Source: Cinnamomum chago
Taxonomy: Eukaryota > Streptophyta > Magnoliopsida > Laurales > Lauraceae
Assembly (NCBI GenBank): GCA_038049695.1
Contig: CP142451.1
Coordinates: 10,600,001 to 10,664,000, forward strand
Direction: 5' to 3'
Length of the DNA: 64,000 bases
The stretch's first letter is position 1. Each line of letters starts with the position of its first letter. Under the pieces are notes generated by a model, which was not told the origin of the DNA, made no database searches, and saw only the letters and a list, made by a program, of their open reading frames with translations. The translations under genes and the position numbers were made by a program. Shown here piece after piece: positions 1-13,200 of the stretch.

Positions 1-44
1 TTTAAGTTAATGAAGGAATTTTTCCCTTTTTGGTAAATTCTCAC

Positions 45-3000
45 CTTCTCTGCAAAATACCTCCACAAAATGTGTATGAATGGGATGTGCTTCAGCATAG
101 GAGCAAAATCCAATGACATTCTGTACAACAACCTTGTCTTATGTCTAGAAGATGGTAGACAGACATGAAGCTGGTGCAGATGTGTTGAACACTGCCTAGT
201 ATTCTGTCCCTCCAATTTTCCTGGCTTTGAAATCCCAATTGTTGAGAGGACTATACAAGGTGGTCGGAATTCCATGTCTATTGGGTATGGGTCCCAATAC
301 CCTTGAAGGCCAGATGTGGGCGTCAAGAACTTCACCAAGCTGAAAAATCAAATACAATTCATGTGAATTGACTAAATGGGGAAAAAAGTTGTGGGATTCA
401 CATTTAATTTCAATGGTCAGAAATTCATCTTCACAGATCAAGAATCTTGATGTCCATTCGGGTTCACTCCAAATCTCAAGTGATTTGAATATTTGAGGGG
501 CATAGGTAGGTAATATACATCCAGCACAATGTTCATTTCATGCCATTCTTGCTCAGTGAAATGAATAACCGTCTATTGTACAATATTTAAAATTCAATTT
601 GGGTTATACTCATATGCGCATGACTCAAGTCTGCTAGTTAGCAGAAGCACTCATTTAACTGGCATTTTCCCCATTTTCATTTATTTATTTATTTATTATT
701 GACTGTATAGAGTATAGACTACTTATGTGTATTTTGGGATGGGAACAATTACATTTAGTTTCTTTCATTTTAGAATTCTCATAGGTAATTATCGAGAGAC
801 CTTACAATTCATTTGGCAAGGCCCACAAGAATGGGCCAAAATCCTATAATCACACTGATTGAGCAGACTTATCCTTTCAATTGGAAGATCTATAGAAAAA
901 ACTAAAATGGATGGTAAGTGAAACTTTGATTGGCTGATATTTTAGCTATCCCACTTTGTTTCCTTAAAGTCCTCAAATCAGATGGCTCAGATTGTTCGGC
1001 AACTGTGCGATGCCCCATGCAAGGTAGAGCTTGTAGGTTGATTAGCTCATAGCACTTCCACACGCGTCACCAATTCAATAAAAGTGATTGACGACTTTAG
1101 TAAATTAACTAACAGGGTAGTTAAATCAAGTAAAATCTTTAAGGGATACCATGTCCTAGATGGTAGAGATTCTTTTTCAGTGATCTTTCAATTAAATTAG
1201 ATGAAAGGGGCAAACCTTGGTACACTCCATCCCTTAGCAAATGTGTCGGTGTGAGTGAAAGGTGCATGAGCAAGGTCAAGAAGGTTATCCAGAAGCAGCC
1301 CGTGCTCCACTGGCAGTTCCATGACAATCTACACCATTTACACAAACATATTTAAGTGAGATACATGTTATGAATCATCAAAGCAGGATTTCTACATGCA
1401 ATGGAATGTTGTGTTCTGAAGCACTGGGACTCTACTAATGTTGAGATGTCGAAATGCATCAGTACATATAGATAAGCAGGCATACTTTAAACACATTAAA
1501 TAAATATATACAAAAATATCCGCATTATTTTGAATTTACATATGGGATACTTTCAATTTATTCTTAGTGGCAGTATAACATGTGTGTGTGTGTATTCATT
1601 GTTGATTGTGCATAGGAAAAGCATACACATGAATTTATTTACATGATCATAGACTGGTTTCCTACATAAAATACTGTGCAGGGTTCAGAGATGGAAGTGG
1701 TAGATATGTAGCAGTTACCTCTGCATGGATTTTGAATCCTTCAGGAGGTTGCAGAGATGGAATGGTGGCCATGGGAGGTGCATCACCAGGCCAGATCCAT
1801 ATCATGCCTTCCTGCTCAAAGCATGGTAATGACCGTATTCTCACATTCAGCAAACGTGTTGATGGCATTTTCTCACATTTCCCATCAGTCGAGTATTCCC
1901 ATCCTGAGATCAAGTCCAACTACAAATTACTAAAGAGATAAATCTTGATCTCCAACAAACAAATATCAGGCAGTTACATTCAATTTAGGATGGAGCTTAT
2001 TTTCCAAGCTAAGAGTATTTTCCTTCTATCTACGAATATATAAGACCATAAGAAAATCAAGGTCTGTGATTTGAAGAAAAGTTCTATGATCCTTGAACCA
2101 AGAGTATTTAGAGAATCCTTGGGCCTGGAAATTTTACATATGGGAGCCACCGACAACTTCTTCAGACCGTTGATCAGATAAGCCTCACAGTCTATAGATG
2201 TAATTATGATGGAAGATCTTACTCATCAATTCTCTCTTTATTTGGCTTTTCTTTCTTTTTTTTCTTTTTTTTTGAATGGTAAATTTTTACTTTTTCCTTT
2301 TATGAACCAACTTTTTTAACTCGATTGACCAAAGCACTAAAATTGACCGTTGGCTGTGTTTGGGGGTTTGGAGTATGGACTATTGACTATGGTTACTGAG
2401 CCATGGCCCCACTTCTATGTAGTCAAGGCTGGAAGATATCAGCAACAACCTTGTGTCAGGGATCATGCATTTCATGATAGATAAATATGAAACTGTAAAT
2501 ATACCATTTTGTTACTAACCATGGTATGGGCATTGTATCCGTCCCTCATTTACTGAACCAAGGTGAAGTGGGCATGCTCTGTGGGCACAAGTATTCTGTA
2601 CACAACCTGGATTTCCATCTTTCCCACGAAAAATGACCCAAGGCTCCTCAAAGCAATCTATAGGAATCTGAAAAGGAAACAAGCAACCGTAAATTGCAAT
2701 GTCTTTTTTTTGATAATTTCCATTCTGTTTGAGACAGAATCAACTAACCATTGTGTCCTCTCTTAAGTCACTAGAGAAAGCCACTGGGTACCAGAAGTTC
2801 TTCAAGCTGGGATGGTAGGGTGGGACAGGCCCTGATACATTCAAGGTTCTTCTTGGTGATGACTTGGCCTTCATGTTATCCACCGATATGGAAGAAGTGC
2901 TTGGAGAAGGTGAGGTGCTGTCGGATTCTAATGTGCTCCTATCCTGTAATAGCCTATCATTTACTAAAGCTTCCATATATGCTAGTTTGTCTAGTGCGGT

Positions 3001-4764
3001 ACCTACCCTAGCTTCAGATATGTGAACCTGTTACAAAAATAAGTATGCAAGTATAACGTTTATGAGCATGAAAAAGAAAAAAAAAAAAAAAACCATGTTC
3101 AATTAGTAAATGAAAGTGAAATATTAGTAGACAGGATACCAGACCTGTTTATGAGCTTGTGCTAGCTCGTCTTGCAACTCAGCAAGCTCTTTCTTCATGG
3201 TGCCAATAGACTTGTATTCACGCGCTAATGGATTGAGAACCTCCACTACCTATGAAAATGCCATAAGAAGTCATATAAAAGTAAAGCAAACAACCCAAAA
3301 GAATCCTTCTAGAATTCAAACTATTGCAAATCCCAACACTTCCATCAATCAGAAAACATGCAAAATGCACAATAAAGAGTTGTTATTTTTTTTTCTTTTT
3401 GCTCTGGTAAATACTGAACTGACGCACCCCTACGCACACTATACAAGTCTCTATCCAACAATGCAACAATTGAGGATCAATCCCTGCTGATCCCTGTCGA
3501 AAGGGGAGGGCTTACCACTGAATCATCAGTGGATCAGCTAACAATAAAGGGTTGGTCTCAGCTCATTTCTGCCTTGCTTAAAATCTACAACAAAATAATC
3601 CATAAGAAGCCTAATTACCTTAAATAAATACCATGGGCACTTGTGCCTTGGAAGTAGGAACTATGAGAGGTCATTTGGTCCATTCTCCATGTACTTTTGG
3701 TAGCTCAAGAAATGCCAAATAAAAGCTTGGCAAGACCAACTTTGATACTAGACCTTTCCTAGTGCAGGGAAATAGGAACAAATCAGTCTCTACGGAATAC
3801 ATCAAAATTCTGTGACTGAACCATCTCTACTATTTGAGAATGCATGGACCAAACTCAGGATGGGTTGACATTAATCACAGTATATGAGCATTCCAAACAA
3901 CCCCAAATCATAAATCTTGCATAGAACATCAATACTTTCAAAAAACACAAGAAAGGAATAGCCCATTCAAGTTTTTCTAAGTACTACAGCATGCCATAAA
4001 TTACCATGAAGATGAACAAGAAGAGAATCAAACAGCAGACAGAAAATACACCGAAGACATAAGTACCTTATCATGTAGGAGCATAATGGTCAGTAGATCC
4101 TGCCTAGCTCTCCAATCAATATACTGAATATCAAATCTGGCCACCTCTAGAGCTTGATTCACATCCAAGAACTTACCCTTTGACTGTGGCACTCTAGGCC
4201 TAGGATCCTCCACATCAAAGATAGCACCCCAAGTGTTTGAACTCTTCTTCTCTAATCCACCTTCCTCTCCAAATACAGCAAATACTCTAAATCTTCCTTT
4301 TACACACTACAATCATTAAAAGCAATTTTTTTTAGGAAAAAAAAAAGCTGACAAAAAGCCTCAAATAAATTAAGAAATACCCCACCATGTATTGATCATT
4401 CTTTTTACAAAACCAACATACAAAATTGAAAAAAAAAAAGAAAAAGAAAAAGAAAAGGGAACAAATATCGCATAAATTAAATGATACCCACTACCCACAT
4501 CTGCATGAATATTCTTTTGACACATACCCACCTCAATAAATAAATGAATAAAAGAAAAGAAGGTACACATGTATGTGTTACACAGGCATGCTCATACTAG
4601 AAAAAAAAAACAACCAACTTCTTATCATTTCTCATGATTTTAAAGACACCCATATGAATTTAAGCACCTTGTTTCAATAAAAAGCTAACCTTTCTTGGAT
4701 TTGAACTGAATTTGGATGGTCTGCAGAAGGAAATTGGAAGAGAAAGAGCTGCTATAGTTGTCAT
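45..4764 (-). CDS. CAO: Chlorophyllide a oxygenase (3' end beyond window)
   Basis: Rieske-type mono-oxygenase that oxidises the 7-methyl group of chlorophyllide a to formyl, giving chlorophyllide b; it acts at plastid membranes. Exons in gene order: 4690-4764, 4067-4306, 3145-3249, 2749-3027, 2520-2667, 1719-1903, 1216-1328, 45-339; all introns are GT-AG and all phases match, giving 480 codons. Residues 1 to about 35 look like a transit peptide (Ser/Arg-rich, few acids). The A domain follows (about 36-145), then a Ser/Thr-rich linker, the Rieske cluster (C260-A-H262 and C279-P-Y-H282) and the mononuclear iron motif D362-L-A-H365 with H370. The family is about 530-540 residues, so the C-terminal 50-60 residues lie left of base 1. 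The start is the first ATG after a TATA-like box. No disabling change is seen. PAO-like relatives are excluded by the A domain. Confidence 0.96.
1216..2667 (-). other. CAO: CAO exons 5-7: catalytic Rieske and mononuclear iron region
   Basis: Exon 5 (2520-2667) carries both halves of the Rieske [2Fe-2S] ligand set: CAH near residue 260 and CPYH near 279. Exon 6 (1719-1903) completes the Rieske fold with GMIWIWPGD. Exon 7 (1216-1328) holds [12 protein letters not shown], whose Asp and two His residues bind the mononuclear iron. All expected ligands are present, so the enzyme looks active. Introns of 390-620 bases separate these exons. Confidence 0.9.
3383..3540 (-). mobile_element. tRNA-derived SINE in CAO intron 2
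   Basis: A 158-bp insertion ends on the minus strand in an A-rich tail (T-run at about 3387-3405 on the plus strand). It is flanked by a 14-bp direct repeat with one mismatch: 3369-3382 (ACAATAAAGAGTTG) and 3541-3554 (ACAATAAAGGGTTG). On the minus strand an A-box-like sequence (TGATTCAGTGGTAAG) precedes a B-box-like sequence (GGGATTGATCC), as in tRNA-derived pol III SINEs. The TSD and tail are direct observations; the SINE class is inferred from the promoter boxes. Confidence 0.7.
4067..4306 (-). other. CAO: CAO exon 2: regulatory A domain with chlorophyll-b degron
   Basis: This exon encodes residues 26-105. It includes the conserved block around [16 protein letters not shown]. The ten residues 94-103 ([10 protein letters not shown]) match the degron described in Arabidopsis CAO, through which the Clp protease removes the enzyme when chlorophyll b accumulates. 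From memory the Arabidopsis motif has Ile where Leu101 or Leu102 stands here, a conservative change. Feedback control by chlorophyll b is therefore probably kept. The function is inferred from the family; the motif is read directly. Confidence 0.85.
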
Positions 4765-4828
4765 GCTTTGGTCAGAGAAAGAGAAAGAGAAAGGAAGGGT
4801 CACAGAGAAAGTGAAAAAAAAAAGAAGG

Positions 4829-4836
4829 TTATATTA
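4829..4836 (-). promoter_or_regulatory. TATA-like core promoter of CAO
   Basis: On the minus strand the sequence TAATATAA lies about 65 bases before the CAO start codon and is followed by a pyrimidine-rich CT leader (4765-4825). This is a plausible TATA box with a short 5' UTR. No transcript data were available. Confidence 0.5.
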
Positions 4837-4917
4837 GGAGAGTGGAATTTTATTTGGGGTGCTTGTTGATAAGAGGTTGGTGTTGACCGCGATCTCAGCT
4901 TGCCTCCCTTCGTGCGC

Positions 4918-4954
4918 CACGTGGAGAGGCGTGGAGACATGTTGTGCTCACGTG
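4918..4954 (-). promoter_or_regulatory. Two G-boxes in the CAO promoter
   Basis: Perfect palindromic CACGTG motifs occur at 4918-4923 and 4949-4954, about 155-190 bases before the CAO ATG and 85-125 bases before the TATA-like box. G-boxes are bound by bZIP (HY5-type) and bHLH (PIF-type) light regulators, and chlorophyll synthesis genes are known targets. The pair supports light control of this gene. An inverted CCAAT (ATTGG) follows at about 5043. Confidence 0.65.
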
Positions 4955-5099
4955 GCATGCTGCTTCTCCACATGCTTGACCTCTTCTCTTTGTTTGTCTT
5001 CAAGTATCTTGCCACGCTGTGGCCTGATATCTTGCCACCTCTGATTGGGTTTCATATTTCTCTTATCTGCATGTAATCCATCATTTCTTCTTTCCATCC

Positions 5100-7241
5100 G
5101 TTTATACATATAGATAGATTATATTAGATTTCTCTTTTTCTTATTATTATTTTTTATGTCCAGATCCTTTGAAGTTTTAATTGATGAGGCTTTTGACTTT
5201 GAGAGTCTTTGGGCTGGGCTAATAAACTCTATCCTAAAATCCACTTATGGAAAATCTAAGCCACTAAAAATAAAAACTCTCATAATTTATTGATTGACTA
5301 TTTGATTAAAAATGTGTTTTGCACTTTATGTATTGTGATAAAATTTGAAGATATCTAATAATCTTAAAATCTTTCAAAATAAATGGATGACAAATAAGCC
5401 AATTTCACCAAGATAAGAGTGAATCCACCATCAAATGGATCGCTATCATCAAACATTTTAAATTTTTTAATTTTATTCCACCATGGTGAAGCCGTGGATG
5501 GTATTGGTGGGGTGGCATTGGAAAACTTGCAGCTGTTCATCAATGTCCGGATCCCCTTAGTCTGACTTAGAGAAATCATGAGTTGAAGAAGTGAAACTAA
5601 ATATTGAGAGAAATCTTGAATTGGAGTGGAACTCAATAGTGGGCCCCCAATGTAGAACCCGTGCTACTCAAAATAAACCCCCTTCCAATATATGATTTTC
5701 GTCAAGTTTTGCTCCAATAGTAGCTGGTCTAATTGTAAGATTGACTATTTAATTAAAAAAAAATGATGACTAATGAATCTGCATAAGATTATGTTAATCA
5801 TCTTTTAAATCAAACTTTGATAGTACGGTGGACCAGCTCTTACTAGAGAAATTCTTTGGAATACCTAATACACTAAAATTAATTGGGCTGATTTTCGACG
5901 CAGTCTACAGGCCCTTGTCTCTCATAGGATCAATGGTCGCCACCTGAATGAAGCGTAAGCCCATTCAACAGTTTAAGTCAATAGGTAAATGAGTCTGGAT
6001 CCAGTTCCACCTTAGATCAGACCCATGGACCCGACAAATTACCTAAAATTTTGAAAATCATTCCTAAAAACCATAATTTTTTAATATCATTATCTACCTA
6101 GATCGGGATCTACCATGGACCCAGACAAGAACCAACCCGTTTATAACCCTAGGTTGCCACTTGCCAAACCCTAGGAATGGCCATATTCTGTTTGCAGCTG
6201 TGCATTTTACCTTTATATCATTCCATTCAAGGGTAAAAAATTGTTCCAGCACTTCCAGCCATTAATGCGTGTCATACTCTGGGGGTACGTGCTCAGTCCA
6301 GTCCCAACTTGTTGGTCTACCTCTTTGATTACCCAAAAGACTTGATGTTCACTAATTGCAAGCTCCGAGTCTTTCATTTTCAATCAAGTGGACGTTTGCT
6401 AGCTGTTGGATCTTGAAAGTAAAGAGTAAACACAAATGATTATAAACAGACGCTTGTTATATTTCCTAACATCTCAAGTGGGTCATTTGAACTGTCAAAT
6501 GGATGGTCTAGATGGATTGAGAAGACTGGTCTCTGACAAATTGCAAATTAAAATTTTGAAATTCCTCCTGCAAATGACCGGCAGGTCAACTTGTGAAAAA
6601 AAAAAAAAAAACCTATCAAGCATGCCCATGAAGTTTCTTTATCGGCATTCACAATGTTTTGTTAATTGCACTCAAGTACAAGATCCGAGCAAATCACCCT
6701 AACCCTGCTATTTAAGGGGCACATGCCTATGATCAACTGATGGTGTGTTGAGCACCTCTTCATCTGTTATACCACCTCCTCTTCGTTTGTTGTAGACCAT
6801 CTGTATCCCACCAGCCACTTGATGTGGGCCAGTTCATTTGATGACTTAAATCCCAACTAACCTTTCTTCAATGGAACATACTCAAGTGGTTTCAGTTCTT
6901 TAGATGGCCGGAAGCACTTGGCAAAGAAGAATGTATAACAGCTACAACAAGACTCATTTAACACAGTAATTGGAGTAGAACTAACCCCACTGATTCAAAC
7001 TCAACACACCCACGCATGATTCACACGCCCCTAACCAGCTGGCCAACTGCCCGGAACAAAAGAACTCCCATTTGGTTTCATGGCTGAATGCATCCTTGAG
7101 GGACCTGCCTGATTGTTTTCATTCAATATTTCAATTTGTAAGAAAGCCAAACAATTAGATTAAAAAAAGAAGACAAATAAAAGAAAATTGGATGAAATCT
7201 AAAGATGCAGAGCTGTCGTCATTACCTTGGTTTTAAGTGGG
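5100..7241. other. Intergenic region between CAO and PLAA; no gene seen
   Basis: This stretch holds the distal CAO promoter and the 3' UTR/downstream region of the PLAA gene (stop at 7242). I see no conserved reading frame; the open frames on either strand (the longest about 90 codons, near 5364-5702) match nothing I recognise. It is AT-rich with short homopolymers. An A-run at about 6597-6611 is the only retroposon-like trace. Confidence 0.5.
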
Positions 7242-10200
7242 TTAAGCAGCATTGATTAAAAGTTCAATGTCAGCTCCTACTTCAGCTATCTTCACTTCCT
7301 TTGAAGCTTTTGCACCTTTGGCGATACTCCGCACGTCAAAGTCAATTGCTATGCTTTTCACAAGACCCTCGAGCATCTGTTTTAGAATGAGATCAAGGAT
7401 GCAACACGAGAAAATAACCTAATGAACTTTGAATTCTAAAACATGACACATCTATTAGTGAAAGGCCTTGATTGAATATTAATTGTTTCTTTCAGGGAAC
7501 TAGATGCCTCATTAGCATAGAGGAACATCCAATGGGTCCCTGACCACCCTTTTTTGCCACCTCTGTATTATTAACCACATGCATGTGGGTTACCAAATAG
7601 CAGAGAAAGAGAGAGGCTATGAAAAACTAATACTCATATGAGCATGTAAACAGAACAAAAAGGTTTTAAGTAAGAAAGGGACGGGTTTTGAAACCACGTG
7701 AATCTATCTACCGGCACATGTGCTGACATGCAAAATAACCACTCAGAGAAGGGCCCAAAATTTGGTGGGACGCAACATGTACGAAATAAATTCCATTTGA
7801 AGAAAATCTAAAAGTCCACATGGTAAAATTGTTGACCACCTTTCCATTTTTTTCATATTGATTTATTTAATATATATATATATATATTTTTTAAGCAGCC
7901 CACTCACTGGTGAGTGGAATTGCCTATTTCCTGAGGCAGGAATCCTACAAGGCTGACTGCACTGATGAGTACTTTGGATATAGATTGCACTAAATAGGTG
8001 GAAAATAGGGGAGTAAATAAAGGAAATGAATAGTTAGTCCATACAAGCACTTCAAAAAAGGGCATGAATTATACATTCATAACCTTGGAGCCTCAGCAAG
8101 ATTGCAACTGCAAATATAATATACTTTTCTAAGGATACTAGTGAGCCAATGACAACAAGAGCCCGGAATTTTGAGTCAGGATCTTGATTTCCCTCTTCTG
8201 CCATCTGCAAACAATGAAGTATCAGTATATATCAGATAAAATGGGGCCAGTGAGGAAAAGTTTCTATATGCATGTTTATGGCCTCTAGGAAAAAGGGTAG
8301 GTTAAAGAGGACATGAATGAAAGTATGATAGATCGAAAGAACTGCAACCTATCTAAGGATTTGGCCCATGATAGACTAGAATGGTGAAATAGAATTCATG
8401 TAGCTGAACCCAACCAAAATGGTGACAAGGCTTTAATGATGATGATATATTAGATAGTTGATATGATAAAATAAGGACCACAAAATATAGCTTATCTATA
8501 TATGGACAGAAGCTTCACAATTATAAGTCTTATAACACGAGACATACTTCTAAAGCCGCTGAAAGCACCTGAGCTTGGCCCTCTTGATCACGTTTTTCAA
8601 TCAATAGCACAGCATAGCTGGAAGAGAGAGAGAGAGAGAATAGTGCATAATAATAACAGTGCAACATCAGCAGATGAGGGGGAAAAACACTTCAGACACT
8701 AGTCGTTTTTTTTTTCTTTGAACATCAGATTTGCAAAAAATGGATGTTTAAAAGAAACCAGAAGCTTTTAATCCCTGAGAAATCTAGTGGCATTTCTAGA
8801 ATAGTCAATGTCGTTGTTGAGAGAGTTGATTGAGTTTATTTATAATTTAGGAAGTAGTTTCCTAAATTAGGATTAGTTTAAAGTTGAGTTATTTTAGGCC
8901 AGAGTTGTGATGTTATTGGAGTTTCCTATTGTTATGGGATTAGGTTTCCTGGTTTAAATGGACATCCTTGGTTGTCCTTTATAGATGGTCATTGGCTATT
9001 CATATTAATATTAGATCAATCAATTCAGTCATTAAATAAGATAAGAAGTAAGGAATTGTTTTAGATATACAGAGAGAGTTGCTGCTTCTGATCTATCTTA
9101 TTCCGAAGAAAGCCTGTGGGCACTGTTCCTAGCTGCTCTTGCACATGATCTTTTGACCCTATTATCAGCTAATGAGGAATCAATATCTTCCAAGGGGAGC
9201 TTTAGCCTCTGATGTAGCCCTCACATTTTGTAGGGTTCCTTGCCACAATCATTTTTCCCCATCTTGTTCTTTATTCTTTCTTTTATTTGTTCATCCCAAA
9301 ACCCACCAAACTCAATCCATCTTTAACATCGGAGGAGAGAGATCTAAATGCTCGTTCAGTCAGTCACCAAAAACACAAGCAGGAGAGAGAAGAGATGATC
9401 TCTCCATCTCATTATTGTTGCCATGTTCTTCGCTGGAGCACAACCAGTTGACCGACTGTCATCTGCTGCCAACACTGCCACAGCCATGCTACTGCAAGAG
9501 AACAACTACAGGAGATCTTGCTGCTGGTCGATTGCAGAGAACCAGAAAATAAAAAAAAATTAAAAAAAGAGGAAAGGAAGCATTGTTGCTGCCAGTGCAG
9601 AATAGAGGACATGAGCTGCCCAATCTCATCTTCAACGTTGCCCTAGATCCATCATACGCAGGCGCCACTGAAGGGTGATGATTGTATTTAAGCTCTCAAT
9701 CTCAAAGAGTAATGGCCTTGTCGATGAGCCTCTGTTTGTGTAGCCAAAAGCCCTGAAGATTCAAGTGCAACTCCCCTCTCTCCAACTTCAAAACCAAGTC
9801 GAGGGGCAATAACAGGGGATGTTGCATTGTCTTCAACTTAGAAGGGAGATATCGAGATTGTAGTAGCAACATGTGCTTCACCATCGCAAACCAGAGAAGG
9901 CCAGCTCCTAGCAGTACAGCTGACTTCGGCTGCTTACCAACTTAGAAGGGAGATATCGAGATTGTAGTAGCAGCATGTGCTTCGCCATCACAAACCAGAG
10001 AAGGCCAGCTGCTAGCAGTACAGCTGACTTCCGCTGCTCACCACCTGTCCTTGACTTTTACTGAGTCGGCCTGTGGGTCAAAGTCAATTTGGGTTGGACC
10101 TGGGCGACCTAGAAGCACAATCAGCATAGTACTGATGCAACAGGATGACACAGCAGCCACACCAGCAAATGCAGTCAAAGACCAGCTTTGACCAATCAAG

Positions 10201-13200
10201 GGCCGGATTTGTTTTTGCGATTGTGGAGCCATCCAGACTCGGATTTCAGATCCCTTTTTGCCTTTGTGCTCCTGGCAAAGGGATCCATATATTGGAAGGA
10301 CAATCAACACAATCCAATGGTTCAAAAAGGTTCCTCTTATGAACATCTTGTAAGAAACCATATACCAACCCAAAAGCTTAAGCTGATAGGTGGAAGGCTC
10401 ATACATGTATATTAAGATATGTCAAGCCTATTACTTAGGCGATGTGGGATGTGGGACTTCCCAACACTCCCCCTCACGTGCAAGCCCAACAAATTTCATG
10501 GACGGGCCTGTCACGTGGGCTACACAAGAACACAGGGATCGAAACCCTCTCTGATACCATGTAAGAAACCATATACCAACCCAAAAGCTTAAGCTGATAG
10601 GTGGAAGGCTCATACATGTATATTAAGATATGTCAAGCCTATTACTTAGGCGATGTGGGATGTGGGACTTCCCAACACATCTACATGCTCATCAAGCCTC
10701 TCATTCTTGTATTGTCCATCAAGCTGTACGATCCATGTGCTTTTGAGAGCCATCACACCAAATCTTATCTAGTAGGCCATCAGCTCCAACAAACCCAAAA
10801 AGAGCGGGAAGCAGCAAAGATGGATCTATAGACACACGTTGACCACCAGCAAAGCATAATGGACATTTTGGAAAGACATAAAACGAGAAAAAGAGGTTGT
10901 ATCCGAGTTGTCCAGGCGTCCAGCAAAGATTATTCTAGACTTCGGATATGCACGTGTTCTTTTTTTTTCTTTCATCAGAAAAGTTTATGAGATTATTTAA
11001 GTCTTGGGAAGAAAAATCTATGAAGACCTGACAGTAAATTGGAAGTGAGTATCCAAGGACTCCTTAAGATAAGAGAGTGTTCATCCAGAACGTTGTATAG
11101 CATTTAGGCTCATCAAATCGTGGTTCAAAATAGCAACCACTACTTCTCAGCTGTGACGTTTGAGGCCGCTACGCTATTTTGAAAATAGTGGTGCTACGGT
11201 CTAAAGTCTAGTAGAGCCAATCAATTTTAATTTAAAATATTATTTTTTTTTTTAATTTTTTCTCCTCAATAGTCTTTCCTAAAGTTGTCCCTAACCTTAT
11301 ATGGTTCCAAATCACTAAATAAAAACACACAAGATTGGCTACTGCACAATATTTGAATTCTTTTGACTACTTAAAAAATCACATCGCTACGCCGCTATGT
11401 ATCACCACAACCGTTACATATCACCCGCTATGTAGTGTTTTGACCACTAGCCGCTATGCCCGCTGCAACTACTATTTTAATCCTTGCATCGAATATGCTA
11501 TGTAGCGTACCATGGGTAGGTTTATAGTGTTGCTGAGTGTGACTTTGCATAGAGCATAAGAAGTTTTCATCTCCTTCATCAGTTGAAATTTAGGGATGGC
11601 CACTGAATACACCATCACATTTTAAATATTATATTGAAATGAAAGTGGACAAATTAGAGAAACTACATAGATTTAGCTTCCAATTTCAAAATACTTATTT
11701 CCACACTATTTTGATGGGTGTGATGTGTAAAACTCACTTGGCAAATTGAGAAATGTTTATGATGGAAAAGGAAAAGCAAAGAACTTACTTGAGCACCAAT
11801 GTGGAATAGGATAAATTTACATTCTTATTGGAAGACGAACAACAGCATGACAGTGCATCAAGAATCTGCAAGTTCAGGAGATAGATAAAAAAATAATATG
11901 CATACATACATACATATCCACACACACATATAGAATCGTACAGATAAAAAGATATTAGGGTTGCCATAATACAAAATCACAATATATGGACAATGAAAGC
12001 TTTGAAGTGCTGCAGTTGCATCATAAGAATTTTTCCCAAAAGTTGGTATAAAAATTTGTAAAGACAGATGGCTGATTTTCTTAGGAGCTGTGTTGGCTTT
12101 TCAAAGCACACCCTTATATCCCCATTTTTGGTCTTCTCTTGTATCCCTAATCAAACCATTCAATGCAAGACAATAAACACTATATTGAGCTTTCGATAGA
12201 ATAAAAGGGGGCCCAGAGTTCACCAGGACACAACATTGAAATGATCAGCACCACTGTAAAGGACATGCAACAAAAAAAAAATCTTTTTTGAATATAAAAA
12301 TCTTCCAGACGGGAGAAAAACCTAAATAAAGCAGGATTGCCGCCAACAAGTTATCATTTTGCAATGCTTCTACTAGATGTATGACCAAGAGGTTTGCATG
12401 GAGTCATCACCAAAGGAGGAGAGAAACAAAGGCATTACATGAAAAAAGTCTTTTTTTTTTTTTTGGCAGCATATTACATAACACGTACACATACGGGCTT
12501 GTCAGAAGTCCAGGATATGTACATTATGTCATTATAATCTTAGTCACAAAGAATTAATCGAACCCCTTAACTTTAAAAGTAAATAAAACTCAACAGCTTT
12601 TCCAAATAAATTAGGAGAATAGCTCTCAATACACCAAAAAAATAGAGACCTCTAAGTAAGACTCTTAAACAATGAGAATGTTACATAAAACCTCTAGTTT
12701 ACCCAATGAATTTGTTAGTCCTATTGTCATCCTTGATTTTCTATTTTAATCCTAATGTGATGCAACCATTTTCATGCACTAGGGGGCAACAAGAATTTTG
12801 ATTACTACACAAGACACATGTAGCTGAGAGAGGGCTGAGCAGAAAGCGGTGTAGAAGACTACTGCATTCTTTGTGCATATAGGCTTGGAAGCAAAGCTCT
12901 ACCAGTAAGACTTATTAGACAAGGGCTTTGGCAAGCGAACTCTTGCGAGATAAGGAATGCCATAGCGTGCACGGCCCCTCCTCCAACTATGTAAAGATTA
13001 AGCAGAATTTTAACAGGGAGAGAGAGAAAGAGAGAGAGAGAGTACATAGCAGTTATTATGGTGAGGATACTGACCTCACTACGATGCAATTGTAACCATT
13101 GATGAAAATATGGATTCTTGAAGATATTTGTCATGAGCCGTGTGATAGTTAAAAGATTTCCTGGCAATGCAGGTTCCTCTGTAGCTTTCTTAAATGTCTC

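Noticed and set aside
9172..9552. 126-codon plus-strand frame
   Set aside because: Low-complexity, Ser/Leu-rich translation with no recognised domain, inside a retrotransposon-like segment.
10349..10677. Possible Cassandra-type TRIM
   Set aside because: Cassandra LTRs carry a 5S rRNA-like segment. None is visible in these 118-bp LTRs.
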